Assembly (NCBI GenBank): GCA_017555965.1
Contig: JAFZFH010000090.1
Span: 1-64,000, forward strand
Length of the DNA: 64,000 bases
Direction: 5' to 3'
Source: Bacteroidales bacterium
Lineage (GTDB): Bacteria; Bacteroidota; Bacteroidia; Bacteroidales; UBA932
Part shown: positions 1 through 8,058 of the stretch, piece by piece
How the letters are laid out: each line of letters opens with the position of its first letter
Position numbering within the stretch: position 1 is the first letter of the stretch
The notes under the pieces: generated by a model
Seen by the model: only the letters and a program-made list of their open reading frames with translations
What the model was told of the DNA's origin: nothing
The model's database searches: none
Translations under genes and position numbers: made by a program

Positions 1-133
1 CGGAAAATGGTGGCTCTTTCACCACGACAGCGTTCCATCAGGCGGTAAGACTTGGCTCCGCAGCCTCAAGGTATGTGAGCTCACATACGATGAGAACGGT
101 GTCATCAACCCGATCGAAGGTCTTGACGAGTAA
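1..133 (+). CDS. Glycoside hydrolase family 43-type protein, C-terminal end only
   Basis: Only the last 43 codons are in the window, in frame 2 and ending at TAA 131-133. The visible protein contains WWLFHHDS, SGGKTWLRSLKV and a final LTYDENGVI stretch. This pattern (W-x-F-x-HDS, then a K-x-x-LR-x-x-KV-x-EL-x-Y-x-x-x-G segment) is the usual end of GH43 arabinofuranosidase/xylosidase catalytic domains. The call rests on that short segment, so substrate cannot be given. A side-chain xylanolytic enzyme would fit the adjacent glucuronate genes, since glucuronoarabinoxylan yields both arabinose/xylose and glucuronate. It is followed by a strong terminator. Confidence 0.6.
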   Translation, partial: GKWWLFHHDSVPSGGKTWLRSLKVCELTYDENGVINPIEGLDE

Positions 134-154
134 TCTATAAGACCCCATAAAAAA

Positions 155-184
155 GGTCCTGGCCGATGGCCAGGACCTTTTTTT
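155..184 (+). terminator. Intrinsic terminator between GH43 gene and uxuA
   Basis: A perfect 10-bp stem, GGTCCTGGCC/GGCCAGGACC, with a 3-nt loop is followed by seven T on the plus strand and preceded by six A. It should therefore stop both the GH43 transcript and the convergent uxuA transcript. Confidence 0.9.
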
Positions 185-192
185 ATAGAATC

Positions 193-1422
193 TTATTCAT
201 AGAATCCGGTCATCTTATATGGGATGCCGAGTTCGCGGTCTACTGTGGCGATGATACCTTGGAGCTGTCCCATTGCGAACATTCGTCCGAGGAAAGAGTA
301 ACCTGCATTGTAACCCTTGTCGCCGTCACCGAGCATAGTCATGCCGTGATCCACACGCATCGGGAGACTAGGGTTTTCCTTCTCAAATACATGGACGAGT
401 TCAATGATGTCAGCACGTCCGCCAAGGTGGCTTGCTTCTGTAAAGTCTCCGTTTTCAAATATGTGGCATGATCTCAGATGAACGAAATGTGTGCGAGGAG
501 CAAACTTGCGTGCCATCTCCACCACATTGTTCTGAGCGCCTGCTGAAAGCGAACCTGCGCAGAATGTAAGACCGTTGTGAGGATTATCCACAGCATTGAG
601 GAACCACTCTATATCCTCCTCAGAAGTCACGATACGAGGAGGTCCGAGTACCGGGAACGGCGGATCGTCAGGATGGACACACATGTTCATTCCGCACTCC
701 TCACATACCGGCATGATGGCAGAAAGGAAGTAACGCATATTCTCCCTGAGCTGGTCCTTGGTGATACCGTCATAAAGGGAAAGCAGCTGGCGGAAGAGTT
801 CGATAGGATGCTCGTCATCCTCTCTGATGTTTCCGCTCACAAAGCCCTGGGTCTTTACTATGATGTTTTCGACAAGCTTGTGCTCTCCTTCAGGGGTCAT
901 CTCTGCACGAAGTGCATCCACTTCCGCAAGAATATCACGTTCTATATCGAGTCCGGGCACTTTGAAATTCGCCCACTCCTCGCGCGCACCTTCCCTGCCG
1001 ACGATGTATATATCGAAGTATGCGAACTCTGCATATGAAAAATAAAGATTTGTGGTTCCGTTCGGATTAGGATGATCCAGATCCGTACGTGCCCAGTCAA
1101 GAACCGGCATGAAATTGTAGCAGATTGTCCTTACACCTTCTGCAGAAAGATTTCTGAGACTCTGCTTGTAGTTCTCAATAAGCACATCCCTGTCTGCGCC
1201 ACCGTACTTGATGCTTTCGCATACCGGAAGACTTTCAACCACCGACCAGCGCATTCCGAAACTTTCGATATATTCTCTGAGGTCACGGATCTTCTCACGG
1301 GTCCATACTTCACCGTTAGGAACATCATGCAAGGCAGTGACGATTCCTTCAACTCCGATTTCTCTCAACATGGCAAGAGTGATCTTATCCTTCTTGCCGA
1401 ACCATCTCCATGTTCTTTCCAT
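193..1422 (-). CDS. uxuA: Mannonate dehydratase UxuA
   Basis: A 409-residue protein matching UxuA in length and sequence along its whole extent. The N-terminal segment MERTWRWFGKKDKITL and the central MCVHPDDPPFP motif are typical. It dehydrates D-mannonate to 2-keto-3-deoxy-D-gluconate (EC 4.2.1.8) in the cytoplasmic hexuronate pathway. The gene is divergent from a mannonate-oxidoreductase-type SDR, 72 bp away, which makes the preceding step's product. Glucuronate isomerase (uxaC), which feeds the pathway, lies 11 kb downstream. No GntR or LacI regulator is adjacent. The start is the only one giving the family N-terminus. Confidence 0.95.
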   Translation of the reverse strand: MERTWRWFGKKDKITLAMLREIGVEGIVTALHDVPNGEVWTREKIRDLREYIESFGMRWSVVESLPVCESIKYGGADRDVLIENYKQSLRNLSAEGVRTICYNFMPVLDWARTDLDHPNPNGTTNLYFSYAEFAYFDIYIVGREGAREEWANFKVPGLDIERDILAEVDALRAEMTPEGEHKLVENIIVKTQGFVSGNIREDDEHPIELFRQLLSLYDGITKDQLRENMRYFLSAIMPVCEECGMNMCVHPDDPPFPVLGPPRIVTSEEDIEWFLNAVDNPHNGLTFCAGSLSAGAQNNVVEMARKFAPRTHFVHLRSCHIFENGDFTEASHLGGRADIIELVHVFEKENPSLPMRVDHGMTMLGDGDKGYNAGYSFLGRMFAMGQLQGIIATVDRELGIPYKMTGFYE

Positions 1423-1442
1423 ATAAAACGTTTAAAACGGCA

Positions 1443-1450
1443 CAAAGATG
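1443..1450 (-). promoter_or_regulatory. Candidate -7 element for uxuA
   Basis: On the minus strand this reads CATCTTTG, one mismatch from the Bacteroidetes -7 consensus TAnnTTTG, about 20 nt upstream of the uxuA ATG. No clear -33 TTG was found. Confidence 0.35.
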
Positions 1451-1462
1451 GGATTTTTTTGT

Positions 1463-1470
1463 TACATTTG
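1463..1470 (+). promoter_or_regulatory. Candidate -7 element for the SDR gene
   Basis: TACATTTG matches the Bacteroidetes -7 consensus TAnnTTTG exactly and lies 24 nt upstream of the ATG at 1495. Together with the minus-strand element at 1443-1450 it makes a compact divergent promoter pair. Confidence 0.5.
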
Positions 1471-1494
1471 CTTGGATATAAAACAATTTTCGAT

Positions 1495-2307
1495 ATGAAT
1501 AAACTTTTTGATATTGCAGGAAAGGTTGTCGTGATTACAGGAGGTACCGGAGTACTCGGAAAAGCTATAGCCAAGTATCTTGCAAAAGAAGGTTCGAAAG
1601 TAGTGATTCTTGGAAGAAGAGCTGAAGCTGGAGAATCAATAGTTGCTGAAATCAAGGCAGAAGGAGGAGTGGCAATGTTCCTCAAGACAGATGTGATGAA
1701 CCAGGAGGTTCTGGAGCAGAATCTTGCAGATATCGTAGCAGCATACGGCCGTGTGGATTCACTCCTAAATGCTGCAGGTGGTAATATGCCAGGAGCAACT
1801 ATTGCTCCTACCGGCACTTTCTTCGACCTCAAGCCGGAAGAATTCCAGAAGGTTCTTGACCTCAACCTTACAGGTACAGTAATTCCGTCTCAGGTATTCC
1901 TGAAACAGATGGTGGCACAGGGAGAAGGAACCATAGTGAACTTCTCAAGCATGGCTGCCTTCCGTCCTATGACACGCGTTGCAGGCTATGCTGCAGCAAA
2001 GGCCGGCATCAGCAACTTCACAGCATTCCTTGCTACAGAGGTAGCCAAGAAGTTCGGCGAGAAGATCCGTGTAAATGCAATTGCACCGGGCTTCTTCCTC
2101 ACAGAACAGAACCGCACTCTCCTGACCAACCCGGATGGTTCGTGGACCCAGAGAGGTGCAGACGTCATCCGCCAGACTCCGTTCGGACGTATGGGTGAGC
2201 CAGAGGAGCTTTGCGGTACCATCCACTATCTCATAAGCGACGCATCAAAGTTCGTCACAGGTACTGTGGCTGTCGTGGACGGAGGTTTCAACACATTTGC
2301 AATGTAA
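1495..2307 (+). CDS. SDR-family oxidoreductase, probable D-mannonate oxidoreductase (UxuB/YjmF type)
   Basis: A 270-residue classical short-chain dehydrogenase. The cofactor motif TGGTGVLG lies at residues 15-22, NAAG near 92, the catalytic Ser near 151, and Tyr165/Lys169 in a YAAAK motif. The C-terminal FVTGTVAVVDGGF is typical of the superfamily. In Bacillus and Bacteroidales an SDR of this type next to uxuA reduces fructuronate to mannonate, and the divergent uxuA here supports that role. Substrate is an inference from context; other sugar-acid dehydrogenases of the SDR class are possible. The reading frame stays open far upstream across uxuA, but ATG 1495 gives the family start and lies just after a good promoter element. 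Confidence 0.8.
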   Translation: MNKLFDIAGKVVVITGGTGVLGKAIAKYLAKEGSKVVILGRRAEAGESIVAEIKAEGGVAMFLKTDVMNQEVLEQNLADIVAAYGRVDSLLNAAGGNMPGATIAPTGTFFDLKPEEFQKVLDLNLTGTVIPSQVFLKQMVAQGEGTIVNFSSMAAFRPMTRVAGYAAAKAGISNFTAFLATEVAKKFGEKIRVNAIAPGFFLTEQNRTLLTNPDGSWTQRGADVIRQTPFGRMGEPEELCGTIHYLISDASKFVTGTVAVVDGGFNTFAM

Positions 2308-2317
2308 CAGTTTTCCC

Positions 2318-2893
2318 ATGAAAGGAGTATATATTTTTCTAGCAGACGGATTTGAGGTATCAGAGGCCCTGACAACCGTAAACATGCTTCGCAGAGGCGG
2401 AGTGAATGTAAAGACAGTATCGATTTATGACGACAGGATCGTTACAAGTTCCAACAGAATCCCTGTCGTTGCAGATATGGCTTTCGGAGAGTTCAGAGCA
2501 TCTACTTCGTTCGGTCCATGCCTTCCTTCAGACGTGATGATCTTCCCTGGCGGTATGCCGGGTTCATCAAATCTTGCTGCATTCGGCAAGCTGATGGACA
2601 TCATGCAGCAACATTATACAGAAGGCGGTACAGTAGCTGCGATATGCGCTGCTCCAAGCGTAGTCCTTACCCTACTCCCTGACCTGAATGGCAAGAAGAT
2701 GACATGCTACGACGGCTTTGAGGAGGCCCTTACAGCTGCTGGTGCAGAGTATATAAAGGAAGGCGTCATAGTGGACGGTCAGGTAATTACAGGACGTGGT
2801 CCGGGCTGGGCCCAGGATTTCGGTCTCGCAATCCTTGCCAAACTTAAAGGTCAGGAAGTTGCCGATAAGGTAAAGGCCGGTCTTATGATCTAA
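2318..2893 (+). CDS. DJ-1/PfpI family protein (YajL/ThiJ-like)
   Basis: A 191-residue DJ-1 superfamily protein. The N-terminus MKGVYIFLADGFEVSEAL carries the conserved acidic residue, and the nucleophile-elbow Cys is at position 110 in AAICAAPSV. Late motifs (VITGRGPGWAQDFGLAIL) fit the DJ-1/YajL group. These proteins are small cytoplasmic dimers with proposed deglycase, chaperone or glyoxalase activity; the exact activity cannot be read here. The gene follows the SDR stop by 10 bp, so it is probably co-transcribed. ATG 2318 was chosen because it gives the standard N-terminus; upstream in-frame codons overlap the SDR gene. Confidence 0.85.
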   Translation: MKGVYIFLADGFEVSEALTTVNMLRRGGVNVKTVSIYDDRIVTSSNRIPVVADMAFGEFRASTSFGPCLPSDVMIFPGGMPGSSNLAAFGKLMDIMQQHYTEGGTVAAICAAPSVVLTLLPDLNGKKMTCYDGFEEALTAAGAEYIKEGVIVDGQVITGRGPGWAQDFGLAILAKLKGQEVADKVKAGLMI

Positions 2894-2900
2894 AATATAT

Positions 2901-2918
2901 CATTAAGAATTCTTAATG
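2901..2918. repeat. Perfect 18-bp palindrome between convergent genes
   Basis: CATTAAGAATTCTTAATG is its own reverse complement. It lies 7 bp after the DJ-1 gene and contains the stop codon of the minus-strand permease. It may act as a weak bidirectional terminator, but it is AT-rich and lacks a T tract. Confidence 0.6.
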
Positions 2919-3694
2919 AACGGAATGGCCATCAGCGGAAGCGCAATGATGGCCATTGTTGCGCTTATAGGGAGATAAATACCCCAGAAGTTCACATGAG
3001 TCGCCACCAGGTATGTAACCAGCAGAAGACCTATTCCCATTGCACTGGATATCAGATAATGCTTTCTGATGTCTGTACTCTTGCAGAGGATGCGGCTGAG
3101 GTTAGGAACTCCGAGAGAGATGAATCCGATAGGGCCGCATATTGACACAGCACTTGTTACAAGGAACATGATCGCCAAAAGAAGAAGGGCCTTGTACATA
3201 TTGCTGAGTTCAAGTTCTCCCTTCATATGCTTTGTCAGACTTCTGGCAGTCCAGATTGCAGCTCCTAGTCCGATGGCGTAAAGGATAAGAGAGAATATTA
3301 TATCCTGTGTTGTGACTCCTTCAAGGTTGAAGTTGGCTGCTCCCCATATATAATACTGCTTAAGAAGGTCGGCATTGGGAGCATTGGTCACGACAATCGT
3401 ACCCAATGAACCGATAAAGGTTCCGAAGAGGATTCCGAATGTGATCAGATGCTGTGTGCTGACCTTGAGTGTTACGAAAAAGCATACTGCCGTACAGATC
3501 AGAGTACAGATGAAGCTGCCCACTGTCAGCGAGCACCATCCTGACATGGTTGCTGCTGCAGCACCAAGGCAGGCTGCACTTCCGAGTCCGAGACTATAGA
3601 CATCGCCCAACTGATTTCTCCAGAGATACTGCATCTGGACCCCGCCTATCGGCAGGGCTATTCCAGACACAAGTACATATAAAAGACTTAACAT
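2903..3694 (-). CDS. FecCD-family (BtuC-like) permease, short form
   Basis: A 263-residue, very hydrophobic protein. Near the N-terminus GIALPIGGVQMQYLWRNQLG matches the FecCD pattern GxxLxxxGxxxQxxxRNPL, followed by a small-residue helix. Later CGPIGFISLGVPNLSRIL matches the conserved GPIGFVGLxxPHxxR signature. The family imports B12 or ferric siderophores through the inner membrane. Usual length is about 330 residues; here the first one or two helices are absent and the segment around residues 150-165 is shortened. The start cannot move upstream because the in-frame TAA of the TonB receptor lies 3 nt before the ATG. The gene is co-transcribed with that receptor under a cobalamin riboswitch, so a role in corrinoid import is inferred. 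No ATPase or binding protein is adjacent. Confidence 0.75.
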   Translation of the reverse strand: MLSLLYVLVSGIALPIGGVQMQYLWRNQLGDVYSLGLGSAACLGAAAATMSGWCSLTVGSFICTLICTAVCFFVTLKVSTQHLITFGILFGTFIGSLGTIVVTNAPNADLLKQYYIWGAANFNLEGVTTQDIIFSLILYAIGLGAAIWTARSLTKHMKGELELSNMYKALLLLAIMFLVTSAVSICGPIGFISLGVPNLSRILCKSTDIRKHYLISSAMGIGLLLVTYLVATHVNFWGIYLPISATMAIIALPLMAIPFIKNS

Positions 3695-3697
3695 ATT

Positions 3698-5506
3698 TTA
3701 GAATTTAAATTCAAATCCGCCCATAATGCTGCGGCCAGGCATAGGATAGCCGCTTACAGTCTCGTATCTGCAGTCACAAAGATTCTTTGCAGAAAGCTTC
3801 ACGACAAGAGACGTATTCTTTATATTGAAAGACTTCGCAAGAGTAAGGTCAAGAGTCTTCCAGTCAGGGAGTTCCCCTATGCTGTCTGTTCTGCCTGCGC
3901 GCATCTGCCATACAGGATTCAGACTCCATCCTTTCCATTCCACGTCTGCAACAAGAACGACTACATGACGAGCCACATATGGGATCTGCTGATCATATGT
4001 GTATGAATCCGGTGTCTTGTCTACTGTTGAGTGATATGTATATCTTGCATCGAACGAGTAGTTCCACTGTCCATCATGCACGAAACCTGCAGCGACATCC
4101 ACACCGAGAGAATTCACCTTACCGATATTGTATGGAAGCCAGATGTTAGGATCTTCTGCTGTAGGAGCCGATGTGATCTTATTGGAGAGGAGGTTGCAGA
4201 AACCGTCAAGCTTTGCCTTCAAAGTCCATGCGGATGAGACCTTCCTGTTGAAGTCTACTCCGACATCTGTAAGCCATGCATCTTCCGGCTTGAGTTCAGG
4301 GTTACCATAATCCACATAATAAAGTTCGTTGAAAACAGGCACACGGTACGCGCGACGTCCGAAAGCTAAGACATCGAGTCCCTCGACAATCTTCAGACGA
4401 AGGTTTGCCGAAGGAGAGAGTGCATTGCGGGAGAGATAGCCGCTGTCAAATGCTCCGGAATACTCAAGGGCAAGATCTGCAGAGAATCTCGCTGTGCGGA
4501 ATGAAGTTGCGAGTGCAGAAAAGGCTGTTACTCTGGATGCATTATAATTTGATGACTTGAGGTCATCCCACTGGACATCTGCTGCAAGAGACATCTTCCA
4601 CCACTGTCTGATCTGGAAGTCATGTGCAGTATTGAGCTGAAGTTCTGTCTGTCCATAATTGCTGTCGCCCCATGGACTTGCATAGAAAAGGTTGTCATAC
4701 GATACCTTTCCGCTGAGATGCAATGTATAAAGAGGCGAGAAATTCTTGCGCATGACAGCCTGGACAAATCCGTTCTTGTCGCTCTGCCTGTCTTCTGACG
4801 GCCATGATGTCGATCCTGGAGTACCGCGGTCCACATCGTTGTAATAAGCCTTCACATGGTAGTCGCCACCATTCATGATACCGAAAAGATCAAGTCCAGC
4901 ACGCACCTGAGTGACATCGTTGTTATCTCTGACAAGCCCATCGCCATAGGTGAAGTCTCCCTTGCTGAATACTCCTGAAGCGTTTGCTGAGAGTGAGAGT
5001 TTGTCTGAAAGACGGAAATCCAGTCTTGCAGAAGGAAGCCATGTTCCGAATGAACCTCCATCCAGACGGACTGCACCGGCTACCGGACTATCTGCAAATA
5101 CAGGACGTGCAGTATTGAACGATACGCTGTTCTGGGCATAATCAACGACTACGGAAGCAAGATTTTCCGTACCGATCATACCTAGGTCGTTTTGGCCGGA
5201 CTGAACGTTTCCGACGCGTACACCATCTACATAGATAGCAGTATGCGCACTTCCCAAACCTCTGAGGCTCACGGTCTTGAGTCCAGCAAAACCGCCATTG
5301 TCTCCCACATGGAAACCTGAGCTGCGCAGAAGTACATCAGAAACTGAAAATGAATTACCGGGCTTGAGTGTGTCTGCCCTTGAAACTGTTACGCCTTTGT
5401 CGGCTGTGATTGTGACCGCATGGAGCGAGTCTGAGAGTGACTCATGAGAGTCAGACGGCAGGCCCGACAACAGCAGACCTGCAGAAATAAGAATTGATGT
5501 TAACAT
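3698..5506 (-). CDS. btuB: TonB-dependent outer-membrane receptor, BtuB-like (cobalamin-regulated)
   Basis: A 602-residue protein with a signal peptide (first ~17 residues), a TonB-box-like segment (LHAVTITADKG), and a plug domain with RSSGFHVGDNGG, SLRGLGSAHTAIYVDGVRVG and GAVRLDGGSFG. A beta-barrel follows with the terminal aromatic signature MGGFEFKF. Such receptors import ligands across the outer membrane using TonB energy. The cobalamin riboswitch in its leader and the adjacent FecCD permease point to corrinoids as ligand. There is no carboxypeptidase-like N-terminal domain, so it is not a SusC-type protein. The exact corrinoid specificity cannot be read. Confidence 0.85.
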   Translation of the reverse strand: MLTSILISAGLLLSGLPSDSHESLSDSLHAVTITADKGVTVSRADTLKPGNSFSVSDVLLRSSGFHVGDNGGFAGLKTVSLRGLGSAHTAIYVDGVRVGNVQSGQNDLGMIGTENLASVVVDYAQNSVSFNTARPVFADSPVAGAVRLDGGSFGTWLPSARLDFRLSDKLSLSANASGVFSKGDFTYGDGLVRDNNDVTQVRAGLDLFGIMNGGDYHVKAYYNDVDRGTPGSTSWPSEDRQSDKNGFVQAVMRKNFSPLYTLHLSGKVSYDNLFYASPWGDSNYGQTELQLNTAHDFQIRQWWKMSLAADVQWDDLKSSNYNASRVTAFSALATSFRTARFSADLALEYSGAFDSGYLSRNALSPSANLRLKIVEGLDVLAFGRRAYRVPVFNELYYVDYGNPELKPEDAWLTDVGVDFNRKVSSAWTLKAKLDGFCNLLSNKITSAPTAEDPNIWLPYNIGKVNSLGVDVAAGFVHDGQWNYSFDARYTYHSTVDKTPDSYTYDQQIPYVARHVVVLVADVEWKGWSLNPVWQMRAGRTDSIGELPDWKTLDLTLAKSFNIKNTSLVVKLSAKNLCDCRYETVSGYPMPGRSIMGGFEFKF

Positions 5507-5526
5507 TATTGAACGCCTTCACAGAA

Positions 5527-5655
5527 GCCTGCCCCCGGGCTCCATCAGTTTGACTTGACTATGGCAGGTGTTCGGACTTGTTCTCCTTATCGAGACTTAC
5601 CGTTGCGGGCACAGCTCCGGACTTTAACCGGATTTCCCTGTAGCCATAATCCCCG
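5527..5655 (-). promoter_or_regulatory. Cobalamin riboswitch
   Basis: Read on the minus strand, the leader contains the conserved order of AdoCbl riboswitch blocks: GGCUACAGGGAA, then CCGGUUAAAGUCCGG, then CUGUGCCCGCAACGGUAAG, then AAGUCCGAACACCUGCC (the B12 box). The B12-box CCUGCC (plus-strand 5563-5568) is complementary to a GGCAGGC segment (plus-strand 5527-5533) beyond a G/C-rich run, probably the regulatory hairpin. It lies about 20 nt before the btuB ATG region, so control could be at translation or termination. High corrinoid would repress btuB and the permease. Confidence 0.93.
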
Positions 5656-5658
5656 GCG

Positions 5659-5666
5659 CAAATATA
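5659..5666 (-). promoter_or_regulatory. -7 element for the riboswitch-btuB transcript
   Basis: TATATTTG on the minus strand matches TAnnTTTG exactly and ends a few nucleotides before the first conserved base of the riboswitch, as expected for a transcript that begins with the aptamer. Confidence 0.6.
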
Positions 5667-5672
5667 ATGTTT

Positions 5673-6152
5673 TTACTTCAGACTCTCAAGAAGGTTCTGA
5701 CATGCTTCCTCAAGCAGGTCGAGGACATGGCTGAAACCTTCAGCACCCATATAATATGGATCAGGAATGTACGAAATCTTATGGGTTGTCAGATAATCTG
5801 CCATACGGACGATCTTATGAGTTGCCTCAACAGAAGGTGCAAGATGCATGAGGTCTTCGTAGTTCTGGTCGTCCATCGCTACAATCAGGTCGCAGTCCAG
5901 GAAATCCATCGCCTTTACCTTCCTTGAAATATGCGTCACCGCAAAACCTCGATAGAGGGCTGCAGTCCTCATTCTACGGTCAGGCTGCTCGCCTGCATGA
6001 CCGCCATATGTACCGGCAGAATCAGCCTTTATCCTGTCCTGGAGTCCAGCCTCTCGCACATAGTGTTCAAAGATTGCATGAGCTGCCGGAGAGCGGCAGA
6101 TGTTTCCCAGGCACACGAAGAGGACTTTATATTTATTGTTGAGTGTTTCCAT
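5673..6152 (-). CDS. Low-molecular-weight protein tyrosine phosphatase
   Basis: A 159-residue protein with the CX5R active-site loop VCLGNICRSP (Cys14, Arg20) and the general-acid Asp131 in the DPYY motif. Length and motifs are those of the LMW-PTP family (Wzb/YwlE/Etp). Family members dephosphorylate tyrosine or arginine phosphate on proteins; in bacteria they often act with capsule tyrosine kinases, but no capsule genes are adjacent. The start overlaps the upstream alanine racemase stop in a TAATG arrangement, so the two are translationally coupled. The biological substrate is unknown. Confidence 0.92.
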   Translation of the reverse strand: METLNNKYKVLFVCLGNICRSPAAHAIFEHYVREAGLQDRIKADSAGTYGGHAGEQPDRRMRTAALYRGFAVTHISRKVKAMDFLDCDLIVAMDDQNYEDLMHLAPSVEATHKIVRMADYLTTHKISYIPDPYYMGAEGFSHVLDLLEEACQNLLESLK

Positions 6153-7261
6153 TATTTTACGATTATACGCTCGATTCGACGTGGAACAGAAGTCAAGATC
6201 TCGTACGGGATGGTTCCGAGGACATCGGCAAGTTCAACGATTGTCGGATCTTCGCCAAAGATTGTCACGGTATCACCGACCTTGACGTCAAGTCCTGTCA
6301 CGTCCAACATGCACATGTCCATGCATATGTTTCCGATTGTAGGCACACGGTGTCCGTTTATTGAAAAGCGACCTTTTCCACGGCTGAGATGTCTGTCGAT
6401 TCCATCAGCATACCCCACCGGAATCGTGGCGATCACTGTTCCTTCAGATGCAATCTTTCCATGACGGCCGTAACCTATGGTACCATCACCAGGTTTCAGG
6501 GTCTTGACCTGAAGAACCTTACACTTGAAGGATGCCACCGGAGCCAGAGTATTGCCTGGAATTGCGCTCACACCATAGATTCCTATACCAAGACGTACCA
6601 TATCGAACTGATACTGAGGAAATCTCTCGATACCTGCAGAGTTCAGCACATGGTACATTGGCTTGTAACCGAGAGACTCGGATATAAAGTCTGCATTCTT
6701 CTTGAAAAGGGCGACCTGGTCGTGAGTGAATGCATCATGGTCAGGATCGTCGGATGCTGCAAGATGTGAATAAAGAGACTTAACCTTTACATATTCACAA
6801 TCCTTGAGAAAATCTTCAAGTTCGTTCAGTTCGTCTGTCATGAATCCGAGACGATGCATACCTGAATCCAGTTTGATATGTACCGGAAAATCCCTCATTC
6901 CTCTTTTTGCAAGAACAGCACAGAGTTCCTTGAGAGAAAACAGGTTCGGAATTCCCGGTTCCAGTCCGTAATTCACTATCTGTTCGAAAGAATCTGTTCC
7001 GGCTGTAAGGACTATGATAGGCGACTTTATGCCAGCCTGACGCAGTTCGATACCTTCTACAGGATATGCAACCGCCAGATAGTCAGCACCGGCGTTTTCC
7101 ATGAGAGATGCAAACTCCACTGCTCCGTGGCCATATGCATTGGCCTTCACGAGCACGAGAAGCTTGGTCGTATCCTCAAGTTTTGATCTGAAATATTTAT
7201 AGTTGTCAAGGCATCCTTTAAGATCGATCTCAAGCCTTGAAAAGTCGCTGTTGATGTACAT
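6152..7261 (-). CDS. alr: Alanine racemase
   Basis: A 369-residue PLP enzyme. The PLP-binding Lys39 sits in VLVKANAYGHG, and the C-terminal beta domain has VGYADGIDRHLS and TIGNICMDMCMLDVTG. It interconverts L- and D-alanine for peptidoglycan synthesis (EC 5.1.1.1). The N-terminus MYINSDFSRLEIDL fits the family, so ATG 7261 was chosen over an upstream in-frame TTG at 7327 that would add 22 residues unlike the family. A -7 promoter element ends only about 5 nt before the ATG, which suggests a very short or absent 5' leader. It is co-transcribed with the phosphatase gene that overlaps its stop. Confidence 0.95.
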   Translation of the reverse strand: MYINSDFSRLEIDLKGCLDNYKYFRSKLEDTTKLLVLVKANAYGHGAVEFASLMENAGADYLAVAYPVEGIELRQAGIKSPIIVLTAGTDSFEQIVNYGLEPGIPNLFSLKELCAVLAKRGMRDFPVHIKLDSGMHRLGFMTDELNELEDFLKDCEYVKVKSLYSHLAASDDPDHDAFTHDQVALFKKNADFISESLGYKPMYHVLNSAGIERFPQYQFDMVRLGIGIYGVSAIPGNTLAPVASFKCKVLQVKTLKPGDGTIGYGRHGKIASEGTVIATIPVGYADGIDRHLSRGKGRFSINGHRVPTIGNICMDMCMLDVTGLDVKVGDTVTIFGEDPTIVELADVLGTIPYEILTSVPRRIERIIVK

Positions 7262-7265
7262 GATG

Positions 7266-7273
7266 CAAAGATA
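7266..7273 (-). promoter_or_regulatory. -7 element immediately upstream of alr
   Basis: TATCTTTG on the minus strand is an exact TAnnTTTG match. Its last base is 5 nt from the alr ATG, so the predicted transcription start falls at or next to the start codon. Confidence 0.45.
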
Positions 7274-7383
7274 GGAATAAATTTTGCATATATATGCGCC
7301 GACAAAATAAATACTGCTTCCGGACATTTTGTCAGTAGAAAAGACTATTTTTACGAATTGTTAACTATTAAATCATATTGAAC

Positions 7384-8055
7384 ATGAACATTTGGATGAT
7401 TATGATCATCGTAATGGTTCTGAGTTTCCTAGTGCAGCAGATGCTCCAGAGCCGTTTCAACAAATATTCCCAGGTAGGTCTTCCGTCTGGCATGACTGGA
7501 GCCGAAGTCGCACAGAAGATGCTCCATGACCATGGAATATATAATGTAAAGGTTGTTCCTACCAAAGGAATGCTTACAGACCATTTCAATCCGCAGACCA
7601 TGACAGTCGCCCTCAGCGAAGGGGTATATGCAAGCAGAAGCGTCGCTGCGGCTGCTGTTGCTGCACACGAGTGCGGACATGCAGTGCAGCATGCCATGGG
7701 CTACTCTCCACTCAGGTTGCGCTCTGCCCTCGTGCCGGTGGTAAACTTTGCCTCAAATATCGTGCAGTGGGTCCTCCTTCTTGGAGTGCTTATGATAAAT
7801 ACATTCCCAGGTCTTCTGTGGTTCGGCATCATTCTTTTTGCAAGCACTACCCTATTCAGCTTCGTCACTCTCCCGGTGGAGATCAATGCCAGCAGCCGCG
7901 CAATCTCATGGCTGACACAGACAGGCATAACTGACAGTCAGACCCGCCCTATGGCTATCGATGCTCTCAAATGGGCCGCATACACATATGTAATCGCCGC
8001 TCTCGGATCACTTGCGACCCTCCTCTATTATATCGGACTCGCCCGTCGTGACTAA
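7384..8055 (+). CDS. Membrane zinc metallopeptidase (YugP / Zn_peptidase_2 family)
   Basis: A 223-residue protein with an N-terminal membrane helix, an HExxH motif in AAHECGHAVQH, and two or three hydrophobic helices after it. A further conserved segment, LPVEINASSRA, supplies a downstream Glu typical of the family's third zinc ligand. These are small inner-membrane proteases of unknown substrate, widespread in Bacteroidetes and Firmicutes. ATG 7384 is preferred to an in-frame TTG two codons upstream. The gene stands alone, ahead of the M16 peptidase gene. Confidence 0.85.
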   Translation: MNIWMIMIIVMVLSFLVQQMLQSRFNKYSQVGLPSGMTGAEVAQKMLHDHGIYNVKVVPTKGMLTDHFNPQTMTVALSEGVYASRSVAAAAVAAHECGHAVQHAMGYSPLRLRSALVPVVNFASNIVQWVLLLGVLMINTFPGLLWFGIILFASTTLFSFVTLPVEINASSRAISWLTQTGITDSQTRPMAIDALKWAAYTYVIAALGSLATLLYYIGLARRD

Positions 8056-8058
8056 GCC

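Noticed and set aside
577..1038. 153-codon plus-strand frame inside uxuA
   Set aside because: Antisense shadow of a well-conserved gene; several similar long frames lie opposite leuS, gyrA and the LRR genes.
1072..1494. N-terminal extension of the SDR gene by 141 codons
   Set aside because: The extension is antisense to uxuA, is not SDR-like, and crosses both promoters. ATG 1495 gives the family start.
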